64,000 bases of DNA, from NCBI GenBank assembly GCA_019843655.1, contig JACDQD010000103.1, forward strand, positions 10,043,501-10,107,500, given 5' to 3'. Under the pieces are notes generated by a model. The model saw nothing but the letters and a program-made list of their open reading frames with translations, did not search any database and was not told the origin of the DNA. The stretch is from Lethocerus indicus (lineage: Eukaryota > Arthropoda > Insecta > Hemiptera > Belostomatidae). Below are positions 22,925 through 35,943 of the stretch, piece by piece. A program made the position numbers and the translations under genes. Every line of letters begins with the position of its first letter. Position 1 is the first letter of the stretch.

Positions 22925-25900
22925 TTGTAATATTCCTCATATTTTAATTAGTGGTATTATCTGGTTACCAAATTCTAACAGAAGTCCATTAATTTCGATG
23001 TCCATTATTTTCGTTTTATCTGAAAAATTATAAATATTCATTACTATTATTTTTTTACGTGTCACATCATGTTTTACACCATTTAAATATGAAATCTGTT
23101 AGAATTTAACTCAAGCCTTAGCAAATGATTTAGCGAAAAATCGTCGGTGGTGTAGTTGGCTTTATCAGAATTTTCGGAATGGGAGTAAGAGTTTTCATGC
23201 TGAATGACCTACAGAAATCTAAATTTATATTGATTCGACATTTTAACGTTGCGTATTGCGTGGACATGTGTTTGGCTTAAGTTGCGTTAGATATTTTGCT
23301 TGTTTCGACCGTAAATTTCCATTTGTAACGCGGTGTTGTCGACGAAGTTTGAATTGACTTTCGGTATGGTTGTATTATCCGGAATATTCCTGGGCGTGTA
23401 TGTGGCCTATCGAGAGTGGTATGAGAGGGGGTGTCATACCCGCAGTCCGGTTTGTTCTTCGTCGGTCGCTGGAAGTGAAACTTCAGTACCCCAGATAAGA
23501 TTAGCGGTCGCTGGGCAGACCGCCGGTTCCTGTTATATAGTCTCAGTTCGCAAACACCGGGCGCTCAGATAGAAGCATACTTTCAACTTGTAACGCCTCC
23601 CACTTAACACAGTTCAGCACTTAGTGTCGCCGAAAAGAAGTGCGACAAAAATGAAGTTCAAACAAAATCGGAACAAAATGACCGCATTTCGCTTGCATCG
23701 AATATATATGTTAACTTCAGTGCGTATGCTATTTTGAAATTCATCAATGCATTATAACTGGACACATCAAGCTGTCTTTATACTTACGAACATTGACTTC
23801 TTTCTTGTCTAGGCCGTTTTAAATCGTAGCACGGTCGAAAACTATTTTCTATTTTTTGAATTATAAATATATATCAATTGCTTTCCATGACTGTAATACT
23901 TTGGATAATTCAAAATTAGTACTTCGGATGAACTTAATTTACAAACATTTAATTTGCCTGTACTTTCAGGAGCCGTTCGTCGGTTTTCCCCCCAAAATAT
24001 TAGAATTGCTAAATTGTGAGAAACACATTTTCTCCTCGGCGTTTTTTTCCACTAAGTTATATTGACGAACGTTAAATTTGGCGTTGACTCTGGGCTACGT
24101 ATCGTCCGTCATATGCGTTCCCGATAAAGCGGGTCAACGATAGAAAAAACGAACACTGGAAATTATCAGTTAAAATCCGGAAAATTGGGTCCACGGAAAA
24201 TTGAGCCGGTTTTCCACTCGTGGCCGCTGGCCGTCCGTTCATTAAGTTTGGGCTCACTTTCTAATTTTACCCGACACAATTTTTATTCTGTTTTTTTTTG
24301 TAAATTACACTCGGGCCTCGTAAAGAAAGAGAATTACGTCGTAATTGCGCTCGTAATTTGAAGTTTCTAATTAGTTTCATTATATTTTTTTTTTGTGGGC
24401 GATGGGCGGGAGCCGGCCGTATGAAGTTTGTTGGGAGAAAATAAAGTGGAAATGACTTTGGGCAGTTTCGAAAAATTATATTCTGAATGAAAATCTTTTA
24501 CCTAGTTTCAAGAGAGCCCGGTCTACTCTTCCACTCGCTTATTTGATCCTGGCTTCTTGCCGTTCTCATTGTAACAGCCCTATAAAATGGAATATCCAAA
24601 ATCAGTTTAAACTGTGCCGATGGCGTTTCTATTTCTTCTATCCCATTGAAAACAAATACAGAACATATTGCGCCCCCCGTCTCCTGAAATTGAGTTATGT
24701 TGTAACGCCAACTATAATAGTACCTATTACCGGTTTTTTTTCGAATCCTGCACTAACGGCAAAACTACATTCGGCGGAGCCCGGTAATGGAATTGTATTT
24801 CATATGTGTCAGCTTTATTTGTTGGCGCAATGCGATTTTCTTGTCAAATTGTCTTCCCGCCGGCCCAACTTTCTTCTTCTTCGATTCCTTTCCACTCTCC
24901 GAGTTCTTCTCGGAGCGAGGGTGTCGTCTCGGCTTAACAATAAAAGTTAAATTGAACTTTTTTAATCTCCACCGTTCACCGTTGGGTGAAATAAAGGGCT
25001 AGAGATGTGTAGATATAACGCTCTCGGCTATGTCCTGTTGTGTTCGTAAGAGCATTTAAATATTCCTAACAACAGTAGAAATTTCGTTTCAATTAAAAAT
25101 TTTCAGGAAGGAGTTATTGCGATGAATAGCAACGAAAAGTTGCTATACCTTAATCGGCATCTCAGTACAAACGTACTCTCTAGAAATATTTAAAAGCTTG
25201 TGAATGTATGGAATAGCGGTCTTTATATTGTGAGTTGAGGTCAAGTGCGATAGCATCCAACAACCTTCACTTAGTCCTCGTATGTCTTCGCTTGACATTT
25301 CATAGTTGATAATTTGTTCGATTGTCTTTCCTACATTTCCATGTTCTAGGTTACCTTGCCCGTGCATTATCGACCGTACAATTGTTCTGACATTGCCCCT
25401 TAAACGGGAACAACTGGTCGTTCTGTCGTTCAATTAACTTGTTCTTATACTTCACTCGCCCTGTCGGTTTGATTAGAAAATACCATTATTTTGAATGTTC
25501 GTTTAACATTAGACATCATTAGAAAATAAAATAAGTCGTTCGGACCTAGTTGAAATAAAACTGAAACATCTTCAGTGAAATATCGGTTAACAGAAAGTCC
25601 TTTTTGTAAGCCCGCATTTACCGACTGTTATAATTTACTTTGTGTTGCTACGGCTTTTGCTACTATGTCGTTATTGGAATGTTCTGCGAGTTACCATAGA
25701 AACTTTTAAAATGTTAACGAATTTTTGCTGATGTACCTGTTTATTATAGTTACATACGGCAAATAAATGGTTTATGGTCAGAGCAATTTTTAAGTAGGGC
25801 GTTGAAAATAAATCTGATATTCGGGTGGTTCTTTCGCTAACCTTTTTTTTTTGTTGGTCTGCGCGAAATGCTGACCATTTGTGTGCATAACCGAGAGTTT

Positions 25901-26640
25901 ATAAATGTTTGTTTTCGCGTTTGTTTTCGTGTAGGATTAAAATCGCTTGTGGAAAAGGATGAAACGGCGTTGGCATTCCAGCGGAGTGCTGAGCCTACCC
26001 GAACGCTGGTCGGGCAGCTCGGGGCCCCCGCCGACCACAGCTACAGATAATATTCCACCGCTACAAACAAACTCAATCGCGGCTGAATGTATTCTGATAC
26101 TATGGATACAAACAGGCGAAAGAAAAAACGCCAGAATAATCACATTGCAGGTCAAATTGCCGCATAATCGGGTTATTGAGTGTTACAATACTGGCGTTAG
26201 AATGATCAGTTATTCCTTTGAGGTGTTTGTGTTTTTTTGGTGTCTGCGTAGGTTTTCTGTATTCATTTTTTTAATGTTAAATTAGTTCAGAATTAAATGT
26301 TTAAAAAAGGTCGCAGAGCAAAATTTAATCACAAAATCTCGCTATAAGATAGAATGACGCAAAAAAGACCTCTAATTATTTTTCTAGTGTAGTATTAATC
26401 CGTGTTACAGGATAAACGAGTTGTCAACGAGTTGTTTCAATTTAATATTTTCGATAACGATATGATTTCAATTTGCTCACAATTATTTGAAGATATCTCT
26501 ATGATTTGAACATATTAAAATCCATCGTTTGCCAATGATGAATTCCCGCTCCGGATAAAATGTTTTATAAAAATCAGTCGGGTCTATTGTAGAATCCTTG
26601 TTGGTAGTTGAGCGCCGGCTGAAAGTTGAAAAAAAGCCGG
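22925..26640. other. Mostly non-coding stretch with one possible exon
   Basis: A T-rich acceptor-like tract ends at TGTAG 25934 and is followed by a GC-rich segment with two open frames to about 26150. One of these starts at an ATG in an AAAGGATGA context near 25959. The only downstream donor-like sequence, GCAG|GTCAAA at 26151, is weak. A 96-codon minus frame at 25143-25433 shows no motif. Nothing here is firm enough to call a gene. Confidence 0.4.
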
Positions 26641-26649
26641 TTGAAGAAG

Positions 26650-26946
26650 ATGGCGTGCCGAACGGGCAGTTACGTGTCCCTTATCGGTGGCGTTTCATCG
26701 TCGGCCACAGCGAGTACACGACTGGGGCCGTCCCACTCCAACGACCTTCATTTCACAAATTTTCACTCACTTTTATTTATAAAAATCCCCCGGTCCCTCT
26801 TCGATACGGCTAATCATCTTTTCATCACCGGTCCGTTGGCCACAAGTAGTATCATTAGTAGTATCTGTGAAAAAGCTACCAAGAATGATTACGTTAGTAG
26901 CATTTATAGAAGTGTACTTACACGAAACACTGCAGTTTTGGCGTAA
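26650..26946 (+). CDS. Unrecognised 98-aa ORF with good start context
   Basis: An ATG in AAGAAGATGGCG opens a frame starting MACRTGSYVSLIGGVSSSAT, with mostly G or C at third codon positions for about 40 codons. It then passes into AT-rich sequence and stops at 26944-26946. The first part is Ser/Thr-rich. There is no recognisable domain, and no strong donor lies at the composition change. It may be an alternative first exon whose donor I cannot place, or a chance frame over a YY1-like site. An overlapping + frame from 26598 is also open, which weakens the case. Confidence 0.2.
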   Translation: MACRTGSYVSLIGGVSSSATASTRLGPSHSNDLHFTNFHSLLFIKIPRSLFDTANHLFITGPLATSSIISSICEKATKNDYVSSIYRSVLTRNTAVLA

Positions 26947-27491
26947 TGGATGCATATGTACAGAATAATCGTTTCTGATACTGATATTCGTTTGAATGTT
27001 CTGAACGTCTGAACGGATTGCGAAATCAGCATCTAAAGAAAACTTCATTTATACGAAATATTAGAAGGCGTGTTGAGTTTAACTGTGTTCTGATTTTTCC
27101 ATTTATAATAATGTGCTATATTTTGCTGGATTAGTTCACTTCCACTATCAGTGTTCCCTCTCTACCGCGTTGCAATAAATCCCGCGTTATTTACTGGGTC
27201 AGAGGAGGAATATTCGAATTCCAGTGTCCGCGGCAGAAAGTTGTCGTGCCCAGAAACAGTTTATTAAATGTCACCGCTGTAGGAATTTTACCGACTATTT
27301 TTTATCCTGACTTTTACTTGTCGTTCGGTCACGATTAAAACTGAAGAAAAAAGGTCTGTATTTTTATTAACTTGGACCGGTAGTTCCTTATATACTGAAC
27401 TTCCTCGGCGTTTATACTGCATTTAAACTGGAGAATATGAGTTTAGCTGTTGTTCGCATATCGCCGAACCAGTGTTCGTTCATGCTTGAAC

Positions 27492-27516
27492 ATTTTAATT
27501 AATATTTAATTAAAAT
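27492..27516. repeat. AT-rich perfect inverted repeat, 11-bp arms
   Basis: ATTTTAATTAA at 27492-27502 and its exact reverse complement at 27506-27516 are separated by TAT. The arms contain TTAATTAA/TAATTA homeodomain core sites. It could extrude as a small cruciform or be a paired homeodomain site. Confidence 0.6.
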
Positions 27517-27519
27517 CAT

Positions 27520-30500
27520 GTCTTATAAAAAACAGCAACATTAAATAGAACATAAATAAAGAATAATGTTGCATTGTTCTCACTTCTGTTCGGGAAATTA
27601 AATATTTTTTATGGACTCCAAAGAATATGGTTGGAAAGTTTCTTACAGAAGAGGTAAACAAGTAGTATTAATACTTAGGTTAATGCAGAGTTTGGCGGAC
27701 TACGGTATATTCTACTGGAATTCGGGCTAATCGGGGTGCGTGTATAATGCTAGTATTTCAGGATTAGTATATATGTATTGGGTTTATGTATATATGGTGG
27801 GGCTGTGTGGCCCTACCCTCGAGGTTGGGTCTTGTTAAACAAGGCAGTTCATTAACCCTAAGCAAACAGATCGTTTTCCACTGGGGGATCACAATAGCAA
27901 AATACATATTGTCCGCCGTTTTACTGTCTCTACCATTCACTACGTATTATCGTGTTCACGAAGCTTAAAATTATTCCATGTACCGGGCTATAATTTAAAA
28001 ATTATATGTTCGGGATTTTTTTCTCACCTTATGAATCGTCAATTTTTGTTTTAATACAAATAAATAATACTCATTCGTTTAGCCAAATTAATGAATTTGG
28101 TTTTTCAAGTATTCAGCGAAGGTCTTCGCTCCGTTTAGTGACAAGGTTCCGTTTCCGGAAGTTCCGGAAGTCTTTCCGGTTAGTTGAGATAGGCTTTGTC
28201 CCTTGTTAAATGCTGGTCTCTTAAGAAGCCTTCACTCTGCAGGGAAAGTCGACCGACCTCCTTTCTTCACAGTAGTTTTGACGCTCCTAAAATGTTCATT
28301 CTCGTTTCTTCCCCTCCATTCTTTTCAGAGGATTATATAAGGAAAATTGCGCGCGAATTGCAGAAGGGTTAATCCGGGCCACTTTTAGTTCCGGAGCAGG
28401 AAAATTGACTTGGAAAGTTTTATACAGAAAGAAAGGATCCTACTTAAGTCCGGGGATGTTGGAAATTAGGAAAAGGGGATTAGGGCTGCTGTATTTTAGT
28501 CATTAACCGTGTAATTTAGACATTTATGTGAAATAATATAGGCGTTATAACATAAGGCAATTCTACCTAAAAATATTCAATTATCGTATTTATTAATTGT
28601 TTTTGTTCAAATTATTTATAGAATTAGCAATAAAATTCAACCGTTCTATAGGATATTAGAAGGGAAAGTAGTAATGTATGACAATATGAGAGTGAAATTT
28701 GAACATTAAACTTCAATTATCTCAAGCGAGCTATTCGAAGTTTTTGATGTCTGTTGATTTTATAATGGCCCCATTTCTTGCCGATAGATGTTCTTCAGAG
28801 CCAAGCTGTCTCATCTGCGGGGGATCATCAATTACTATAAAGAATCTATAGATGTTTGTCACGGGGCCAATCGTGCGTTCGGTTCGACCTCAAACCGTTT
28901 AGATCTCTAGTTCAAATCGGCGTTGAAAAGTGATAAACGATGAGATAATATTATCAGATTTCGGCATAACTTCAGAAACTAAATACAAAGGTTAAACAGA
29001 ATATGGTCTATTAAGTGAAATTATTGTTTTTTCCTTGAACCAATTAACTTTCTTCTCTCCTCAACGTAGTTTATGACGAATTATATTCTATGTATTCTTG
29101 TGAGGGCAAGGAAGTTTATACTACCACAGTGGTAAGCCGAGGAACCCCTCTGTGCGGAAATCTCCAATTTAGTTGCCGAAACGGGTTTTAGTTGTGGCCC
29201 ATTCTGACCGCCATTAGTCCGTTATTACCGGTGAGGAATTCTGAAAACTTGACTTGTGGTGGGATGCTGTGTGACTAAGTCAATTTTCCCGGCTACTACG
29301 GCGCTTCTATTCTATTATGCCAGCTGTAAAACTGTGCCTATTACCGTTCCTTTCTTAATCTGTCCTTTCCTGTTAAAAAGGGCGGAAAACTTTAAATGTT
29401 TTTTAAGTGACCTTAATGTGTTTTCTGGGTAACCACTATTGGATTACAATTTTCATTAATGAGTTCAATTGTATAATTCCACTTTTGTAGAATTGGGTTG
29501 TCACGAACTACAGATGGTTTTTTGTGGAACGTCCGGCTGTTTTTAAAGGGCTTTTACGTTAATATGAAAAAAGGTTGTTGCCCTCTGAAAGGTATTACAT
29601 TTGAAATAAATATTGCTTAGGATGGTGTAAATGAAATATTTTTGAAGGACAAATTGAACGTGATTTATTGAAACCTTGGTTTGTTCGAAGTTGGTTTTTC
29701 CTCCTACACTTTACCTCGATGTATTATGTGCATTTCGGACATTCACGTACGTTTGACCATTCAAATGTTCAACCCCGTCCTCTAGTATCAATTCCACGTC
29801 TCTATCATCCAAGTCCGTCCATTTGTATTAATTATGGGCATGCCGCCGCCGTTTACAATAGCCGTTTTACCAGTTAACCTTATAAGGGGCCCCAATGCAG
29901 GATCTCCGTGACCCCAATTGTCCGGCTCCCTCTTACGTATTCAGCCTGCTTTTCGGCTGTGTATTGTTTTGGTCACACTTTTCGACGCACCAGCCGTAAG
30001 AGAATAACTTTTAAGATCAGATATAAGAAACCAACCCAGTTAAGGTTGACTGAAATATTTTTTTCTTTATGTTCGTGCCTACACGCCTGCATTCGTGTTA
30101 TATTCGAAATAAACTTTTTCGATAATTCTTTTGTTGTTCGTCGATTGATTGTGTCACGTCCGCTTCCGTGTCCCGATCGTATTTTAGATGTTCAATTTAC
30201 CGCCGGTATTTATTTCCCTGCATTTTATACATTTCCAAAAGCTGTTCGAAAAACGTACTCCTGTTTACGAGCCACATATTGCTGTATCGGATGTACTCTT
30301 GGGACCGTTAAAATGTGGTGTCCGACGCCGGTGGTGTACGCACACAGTACATGTGGGGCGGTGGCCCCATGAAAAGGCCCCTTTCACATCCGGGCCCCAG
30401 ATATGAATCTTTTGTAGGCGTGATATATGCTTCAGTTAAGAACCGCTCCGGACACGGCCCATCCAAGTGAACCATCGTGTATAAAATACATGAGTCCCGA

Positions 30501-32420
30501 ACGTGAATCAAATCCTTTCATGTTCAACGCATATATAGTGGACGTTTTCGTACTGTCAATTAACTAGTGAGATCTGGTGAATTTCAACTAAACCTAGGCG
30601 AAAGTAAATGAGCACAGGTCCGTTTATGTATTAGAAACTATCATGTCGGGCATTTCAGGTACGTTAGATGTCTCAGTTTACAGACATGAGAGGGACGCTT
30701 TTGAATATTCGAAATAAACTTGTCTATGTGTGAAGTTATAATATATTTATTCCGGTTGGTTATAACCGTCGTTCATGTTATTTTCTGTTTACTAATCACT
30801 GGCTTATTAGATATGTCAAAAGCAACCACGAAAACACATCGCACGACGAAAATTGAAAAGTTAATTCTCTTTATGATCAAAGTTAATATAGCTAGACACT
30901 TTCCGACAAAATCTTTCAATATAAATATACGTTTTTCCGTTTTGCGAATCCCGAACGTAAAGAATTCAGTTTTCCGAGCCGTATTGGCGCGGATTTGTGC
31001 TTTTACTCGTTGGGGATGCGCACAGCCCGGCTCGTGACGATAAAAGCCGGGCCACAATGAAGGGCAGTAAACTCCGAAATGCCGTCCTTATATAGAAAGT
31101 CGTCTCCGTTCCTGAAGACCCGCCCCTCTCTGGCCTCGTCCGTCCCTACAGTAAAGGTTAGACGGGTTAAAGGGAGCTGGCTTAGCGACGGGCACAATGT
31201 TGACCCTGTAAACAGCCGCTTCTAACCAACCCCCCTGAGTCCTCATTCAAAGATTCTACCTAATTCCCGAGTCAGCTCAATAGTTCTGTTTATCATTTGG
31301 TCGTCAGGTAGGAAGGAAGTCCGCTAAGTTGTGAAATAGGATCATTCTACTCAAAAGAACCGACTCCAATCGGAATTCAGGACTACTGAAGCCGTTACTA
31401 GTACGGACTTCGAAATTGACCTTAGCTAACCAAATTCACAATTTACAAAATAGTATTGAAACCGACGTGGACATCTCGTTGGTCCCGCCGACGATTCGAC
31501 ATTCCAGCTGCCCGATATATTTCTAAACGCGCCACTCCCCACGACCTCATGATAAAACAATCGACTAAGTTATAAAATCCCGGATATAATATTGCATATA
31601 GCACTGTAGCACCGAACTGTTGTTTTAACCAGTGCGGTCCAATGGTAGGACGGGGAAGAATGGGTAATTCTTCTTTCCAAATACATCGAATTTTCTTTTC
31701 AAAACAATAGTACCGCATAGGTGCAGTCGAAAATAACTTAATGGCGTTACGTTGCGGATATTCGATCGTTTTTCGCGTTTTAAACTGCAGTCAGAGTTAC
31801 GGAACAATTGCGGGTCGTTAGGCGCAAATAAAATTGGTCCCGAGTTGTGTCGGCTCGCTCTCCAACTTTGGTTATAATTCAGAATAACTGGAAATTATAC
31901 CGCCGGTCCCAGGTGTACGGTGAGGGGGTGGGGGCCCGCCGATACTTTGCCTTGCACAGTTTTAATAGCTCCCCGGGGGCCTTCTCAATCTGTGCCTTAC
32001 TATCCGCGGCTAGGCTAACCCGCAATAACGCGTTCCGGCCTCCTCCACCAACTCCAATGTTGCACCAACACCTGCAATACAAAACTGTCCTTAATATCCT
32101 TTCGGATTATATAGAGCCAGTGTGTAGTGGTTTTGGGCCGGTTTTTGGGTAGAGCTATAAATTTGTTAATATTGTGTAATTTACAGTAACAATTAATGTG
32201 GTTTGTTCAGTTTTTCGTTTTTCATAACCTGCATTATTTTGAAAAATAGAATAAAGGAAAACGAAAAAACTTCTCAAGCATAGTGGGAAGTAATACCTGA
32301 CAAAGCGCAACAAAAAATTAACATTTCCTTCTTGTCTAATATTCAAATTTAAATTTTAGTTATAGTTAAAAATTTGTTTGTTATTGGTTATTGCAAATTG
32401 AAATTTGAGCGTAGTAATAA
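27520..32420. other. Non-coding stretch
   Basis: No gene is recognised. The 154-codon + frame at 29908-30372 is Tyr/Phe/Cys-rich without a domain and is overlapped by other open frames. The ETS-like cluster at 28152-28179 is listed separately. An AG|GTACGT at 30657-30663 has a poor pyrimidine tract and is not called. Confidence 0.5.
28152..28179. promoter_or_regulatory. Cluster of ETS-type CCGGAAGT sites
   Basis: CCGGAAGT occurs at 28155-28162 and again at 28164-28171, nine bases apart. TTTCCGG at 28152-28158 and 28173-28179 supplies core sites on the other strand. CCGGAAGT is the high-affinity ETS family core. Four overlapping or adjacent cores in 28 bases suggests an enhancer or promoter element, although no transcript start is evident. 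Confidence 0.45.
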
Positions 32421-32500
32421 TTATTTATTTTCTTTCTGTTTTAGGTAAGGAAACTAGATTGCCAATTAAGAGGAGGTTGAGATTCCTGCACCCGGTGAGC
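32415..32500 (+). other. Candidate recursive splice site (ratchet point) with RS-exon
   Basis: A long pyrimidine tract, TTTATTTTCTTTCTGTTTTAG, ends at 32444 and is followed directly by GTAAGGAAA at 32445. This is the best-formed zero-length exon junction in the window. A second donor-like sequence, CCCG|GTGAGC, begins at 32495 and would define a 50-nt RS-exon (32445-32494). The arrangement repeats that at 11452, on the same strand and 21 kb away, a spacing like that of ratchet points in long Drosophila introns. The tract and abutting donor are seen directly; function is inferred. Confidence 0.65.
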
Positions 32501-33064
32501 CACGCTGACATTAAACTATGATAAATTATTAGGTTGGGAGTTCGACCGTTTTACCTGTCGGGCTTATTAAAAAAATAGCTTCACTACACGCTCGGCAATT
32601 ATGGAGGTCGATCTATCTCTCCGAATTTGATACACGGACTGACATTACAGATAATTCCCAATTAATCGCGTATTATTAAAAACGACGATTTTTGATTCCC
32701 CGTTGACCCGGTTTTCGTTTTCATACCATCGTTTCATTTACTTATTCGGTTAATGTTATATCTGATAATAAAGGATTCATTCGGGAGGAAATTCCTTCCA
32801 AACTGGTTATGGAAATGAGTCTGAACCGACTTGGATGTCAGTCGTATTAAATATTACATTGAATAATTGTAAATTAAAACAATATAAAGTTAAATAACCC
32901 TCTGTAGAGGTTTCGTGTGCACCAAGATTTCACAGTGTGTTTGTACGCTACTAGTTGAAATTTGAAAGAAGGTCTTTCAACATATCTGCGGGGTCTCACT
33001 TGTATATGTACCCTTTATAACAGTAATTAGTTATTATTTGTTAGTTTATTTGCGGAATTTTTTC

Positions 33065-33066
<2 letters not shown>

Positions 33067-33108
<42 letters not shown>
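33067..33108. repeat. (AT)21 microsatellite
   Basis: An uninterrupted run of 21 AT units. It is self-complementary, may form a cruciform and is likely length-variable between individuals. Confidence 0.95.
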
Positions 33109-33110
<2 letters not shown>

Positions 33111-33798
33111 GGCCGCCATTGCGACCTGATTGATATCTGCCCACATTTTCCCTGATATTTTGCTGTTGTTAGGAATGAAGTATGGTCGCTGGGCCTAGAG
33201 GGCCGAGCAATTTAGAGGCCCCGCCTCTGTTGAGTTTTCCCCTGGGCTTTTCTCTGTCCCGTTTCGCCGACAAAGAAAAACCCCTGAAAGAAATATAGCG
33301 CCCCTTTATGAACCGAATGTAGTACAATTCCCCCCGCCTCTGCTCGGCCATAAAAATAAAGTGGTACCTAAATTGAAATAAAAATTACGCTTAATTTATT
33401 AGCTGGATGATTAGAATAGTTTTATATTGTGAAATTTCACATAATACTATATTAAAATTTCTTAATTTCTTATTTTGTTACGCCAGTATTCTCATTCAAT
33501 ACGCCCAGTTCTTCTATATAAGGTTACATGTTCGATATCGTGGACTTTAGTAACTTTGGCTTCTGTCTCGGATCCGATTTTGTTTGTTTATTACATTGTC
33601 GGTTCTGATATTTTTGACGATGGCGAAAAGCCAGATCCAGACCGGTCCCAAAGCGGATAGGTTACAGTTATAAAGCTGATTATATATTCTTCGATTTACT
33701 CGAGCGAAATTTAGCAACATTCGTCCCAATTGAGATCGGCATACGTATTCTCTCAGGTGTCAACCTGTAGTATCTATATAGATATTGTGATAGTAATT

Positions 33799-34060
33799 AT
33801 TGCGTGGATAGTTCTCTATTACGAGTTGTATTAATTAAGACTTATATAATGAAAATAATAATTAATTTTGGTACCTGTTTCTCAGAACTATCTTTCTGAA
33901 GTCAGAGCCACGCGCGCATGCATATGATGCTGTTAAGATCTTGAAATTTTCTGATAAATCCGTAATACCTATTTTTAATTTTAATATGAAGAGTAGATTA
34001 TTTGAAAAATAATATCAATATTGCTGTAGGAAATGAATTTTCTCTGAAATCTATTTTCAG
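33799..34060 (+). repeat. Diverged dispersed repeat, copy 1
   Basis: This copy aligns by eye with 35944-36215. Shared blocks in order are GCGTGG, TTACGAG or TTGCGAG, TATTAATTAAGA, ATGAAAAT, ATAATTAATT, CTGTTTCTCAGAA, TTTCTGA, AGCCACGC and a CGCAT tail. After a gap come AGATTATT and GAAAAATAA. In the middle, TCAGAA and TTCTGA form a six-bp stem. Flanking sequence does not match, so this is not a simple tandem duplication of the whole 2.1-kb interval. It may be an unclassified mobile element or a duplicated regulatory element. Confidence 0.65.
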
Positions 34061-35943
34061 AATACCTATTGAAAATATATTTTCCTTAGCGGTCAGCGAG
34101 CAAGTTTTCGACGAAAAATTTGGGCGCAAAAATTATTCAATTAATATTGTCGTCTTCAGTGTTAACTGATTAACGAAATGGCTTTTATACATGACCTAGA
34201 TAGGGCTCCACCCTTGGCTTGTTCCCAACCGTGCCCTCTAAAACTTGCCCCCCCTCCGTCCCTTCATCACTGCCAATACATAATTTAAGGGCGATACATA
34301 CGTGGTAGGTTAACAGAGTTCACGGTAGCCGTTTTCCCAGTTTCCCCGTTATCAAACTTTGATGGGAGTTGTCCCGGCCATCCCGCAGGATATCCGGGTG
34401 TGCGCCCGTGTGTGCTTGTCGCAGACACTTTCACACACACACGTGACCCGGCGCCAAGTTTCTGAAGCCCCTGCTAGCTTGCAACTTGTAGATACCGTTT
34501 TCTCAGAATCATTATAAAGCACCTTGCGCATCAAATCGAGATCTAATACCACGCAATAAATATTGAAATTATCGGTCTATTTTTTGCACGTGTCCATTCG
34601 GTTAACGTATTATACTGTTGTTATATTAGGGTTTTAGCTTTCAATAATCTGTCCCGAAATTTAGAGGAGTCCTAGATATTTATCTTAGGTTACAGAAAAC
34701 TATCGTTCAAAACCAAATTGACCGTATAAAATAGTGAATATTGAAGATGGAATCTTCAACCATCGCGGAATGTCGACGCGAAATTCGATGACCCGAAAGG
34801 CCCGAATTTTGTTGTCAGTTTTAAAACTCTTCTTTGTTTTCGGATGAAATGGATATTACTCCGTGTGCCTGTACACCTCGCCCCTTAGTGGCTGGGGCGT
34901 TTCTGTGCCACGTCTAAGAATAAACTTTATCTTCGGTAGGAGACGCGGTAATAAGGTGTTCTGTAGGTCTTAAAAAAGAAAAATTTATGAGTGTGTTCGA
35001 AACCTTTTGATTTTCCCTTCCGTTTTAAGTTGCCTAGTTTATATCGTCCCTGTGTTGTGCGTTTCAGTTTCTTTACAGTTGGGAAGTTGGCAAAAGAGCG
35101 GAAGGCGAAATAGAAGATAAAAGACCAAATATATGGATTTTGAAATAAATATTGGCTGAATGAAGTTCTGACTCAAGTTTGACACAAAAAATTGACAAGG
35201 GCACTTATTCATTCAATAACATTATTTAAGTTAGTTGATTATAACTTTGATTTTTAGATTTATCCAAAATTATCAGTGGGTTGAATCAACCATATAACCC
35301 CGCTGGATAATTAGAAACATCCGTTCTTACCTTCCAACCGCAATATATTCTAATTTCTAGTAAATTATCTGATAATGGTTTAAACGACCTCAAGTTTTCT
35401 CTGTTACTAAAGTTGTATTAAACTTATTCTGTTAGCTTCTTATCTTAATATCACAAACGCGGTCGGTGGAGTAGACTAGCAGGAAGAAACTAGTTTAATT
35501 CGTCTCTAAGACTGACTATAATTACTATCGCCTCTGTATTGTTTCAAATAGACGTCCTGAAAAGGAAGTCGGCGTTTAGACGTGTGACAACAGTCTAGAA
35601 TATCATTTAAAAATATATTTATAACTCTATTTCTTATTAAGATTTAGATTGTTTAATGGCCTAATGTTTAAGTGGCCGGCAATCACTGTCCTAATAGGAG
35701 TGGAGCGATTCTTCTAATAGAGGGCACGTAGAATTATAGGGACTGCTAGGGGTATTGAGATTCACGGCTGTTATTAAACTAAAATAGTTTCAGCTATTCG
35801 CCCCTTGGTATGTCCTTGGGCGAATAATTTTTTACAAAATGATTAGCGTAAGAGGCTCAGCGAAAATAGTCCCTGTTGAGCGGGTGGCGTAAAATTTGTA
35901 TACGGGCGAAAGGCTTTAATTTTGATGCATTAACGAGTGATGA

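Noticed and set aside
29908..30372. 154-codon + strand open frame
   Set aside because: Composition is that of translated T-rich DNA, with overlapping frames and no family resemblance.
30640..30665. AG|GTACGT as a ratchet point
   Set aside because: The upstream tract is not pyrimidine-rich.
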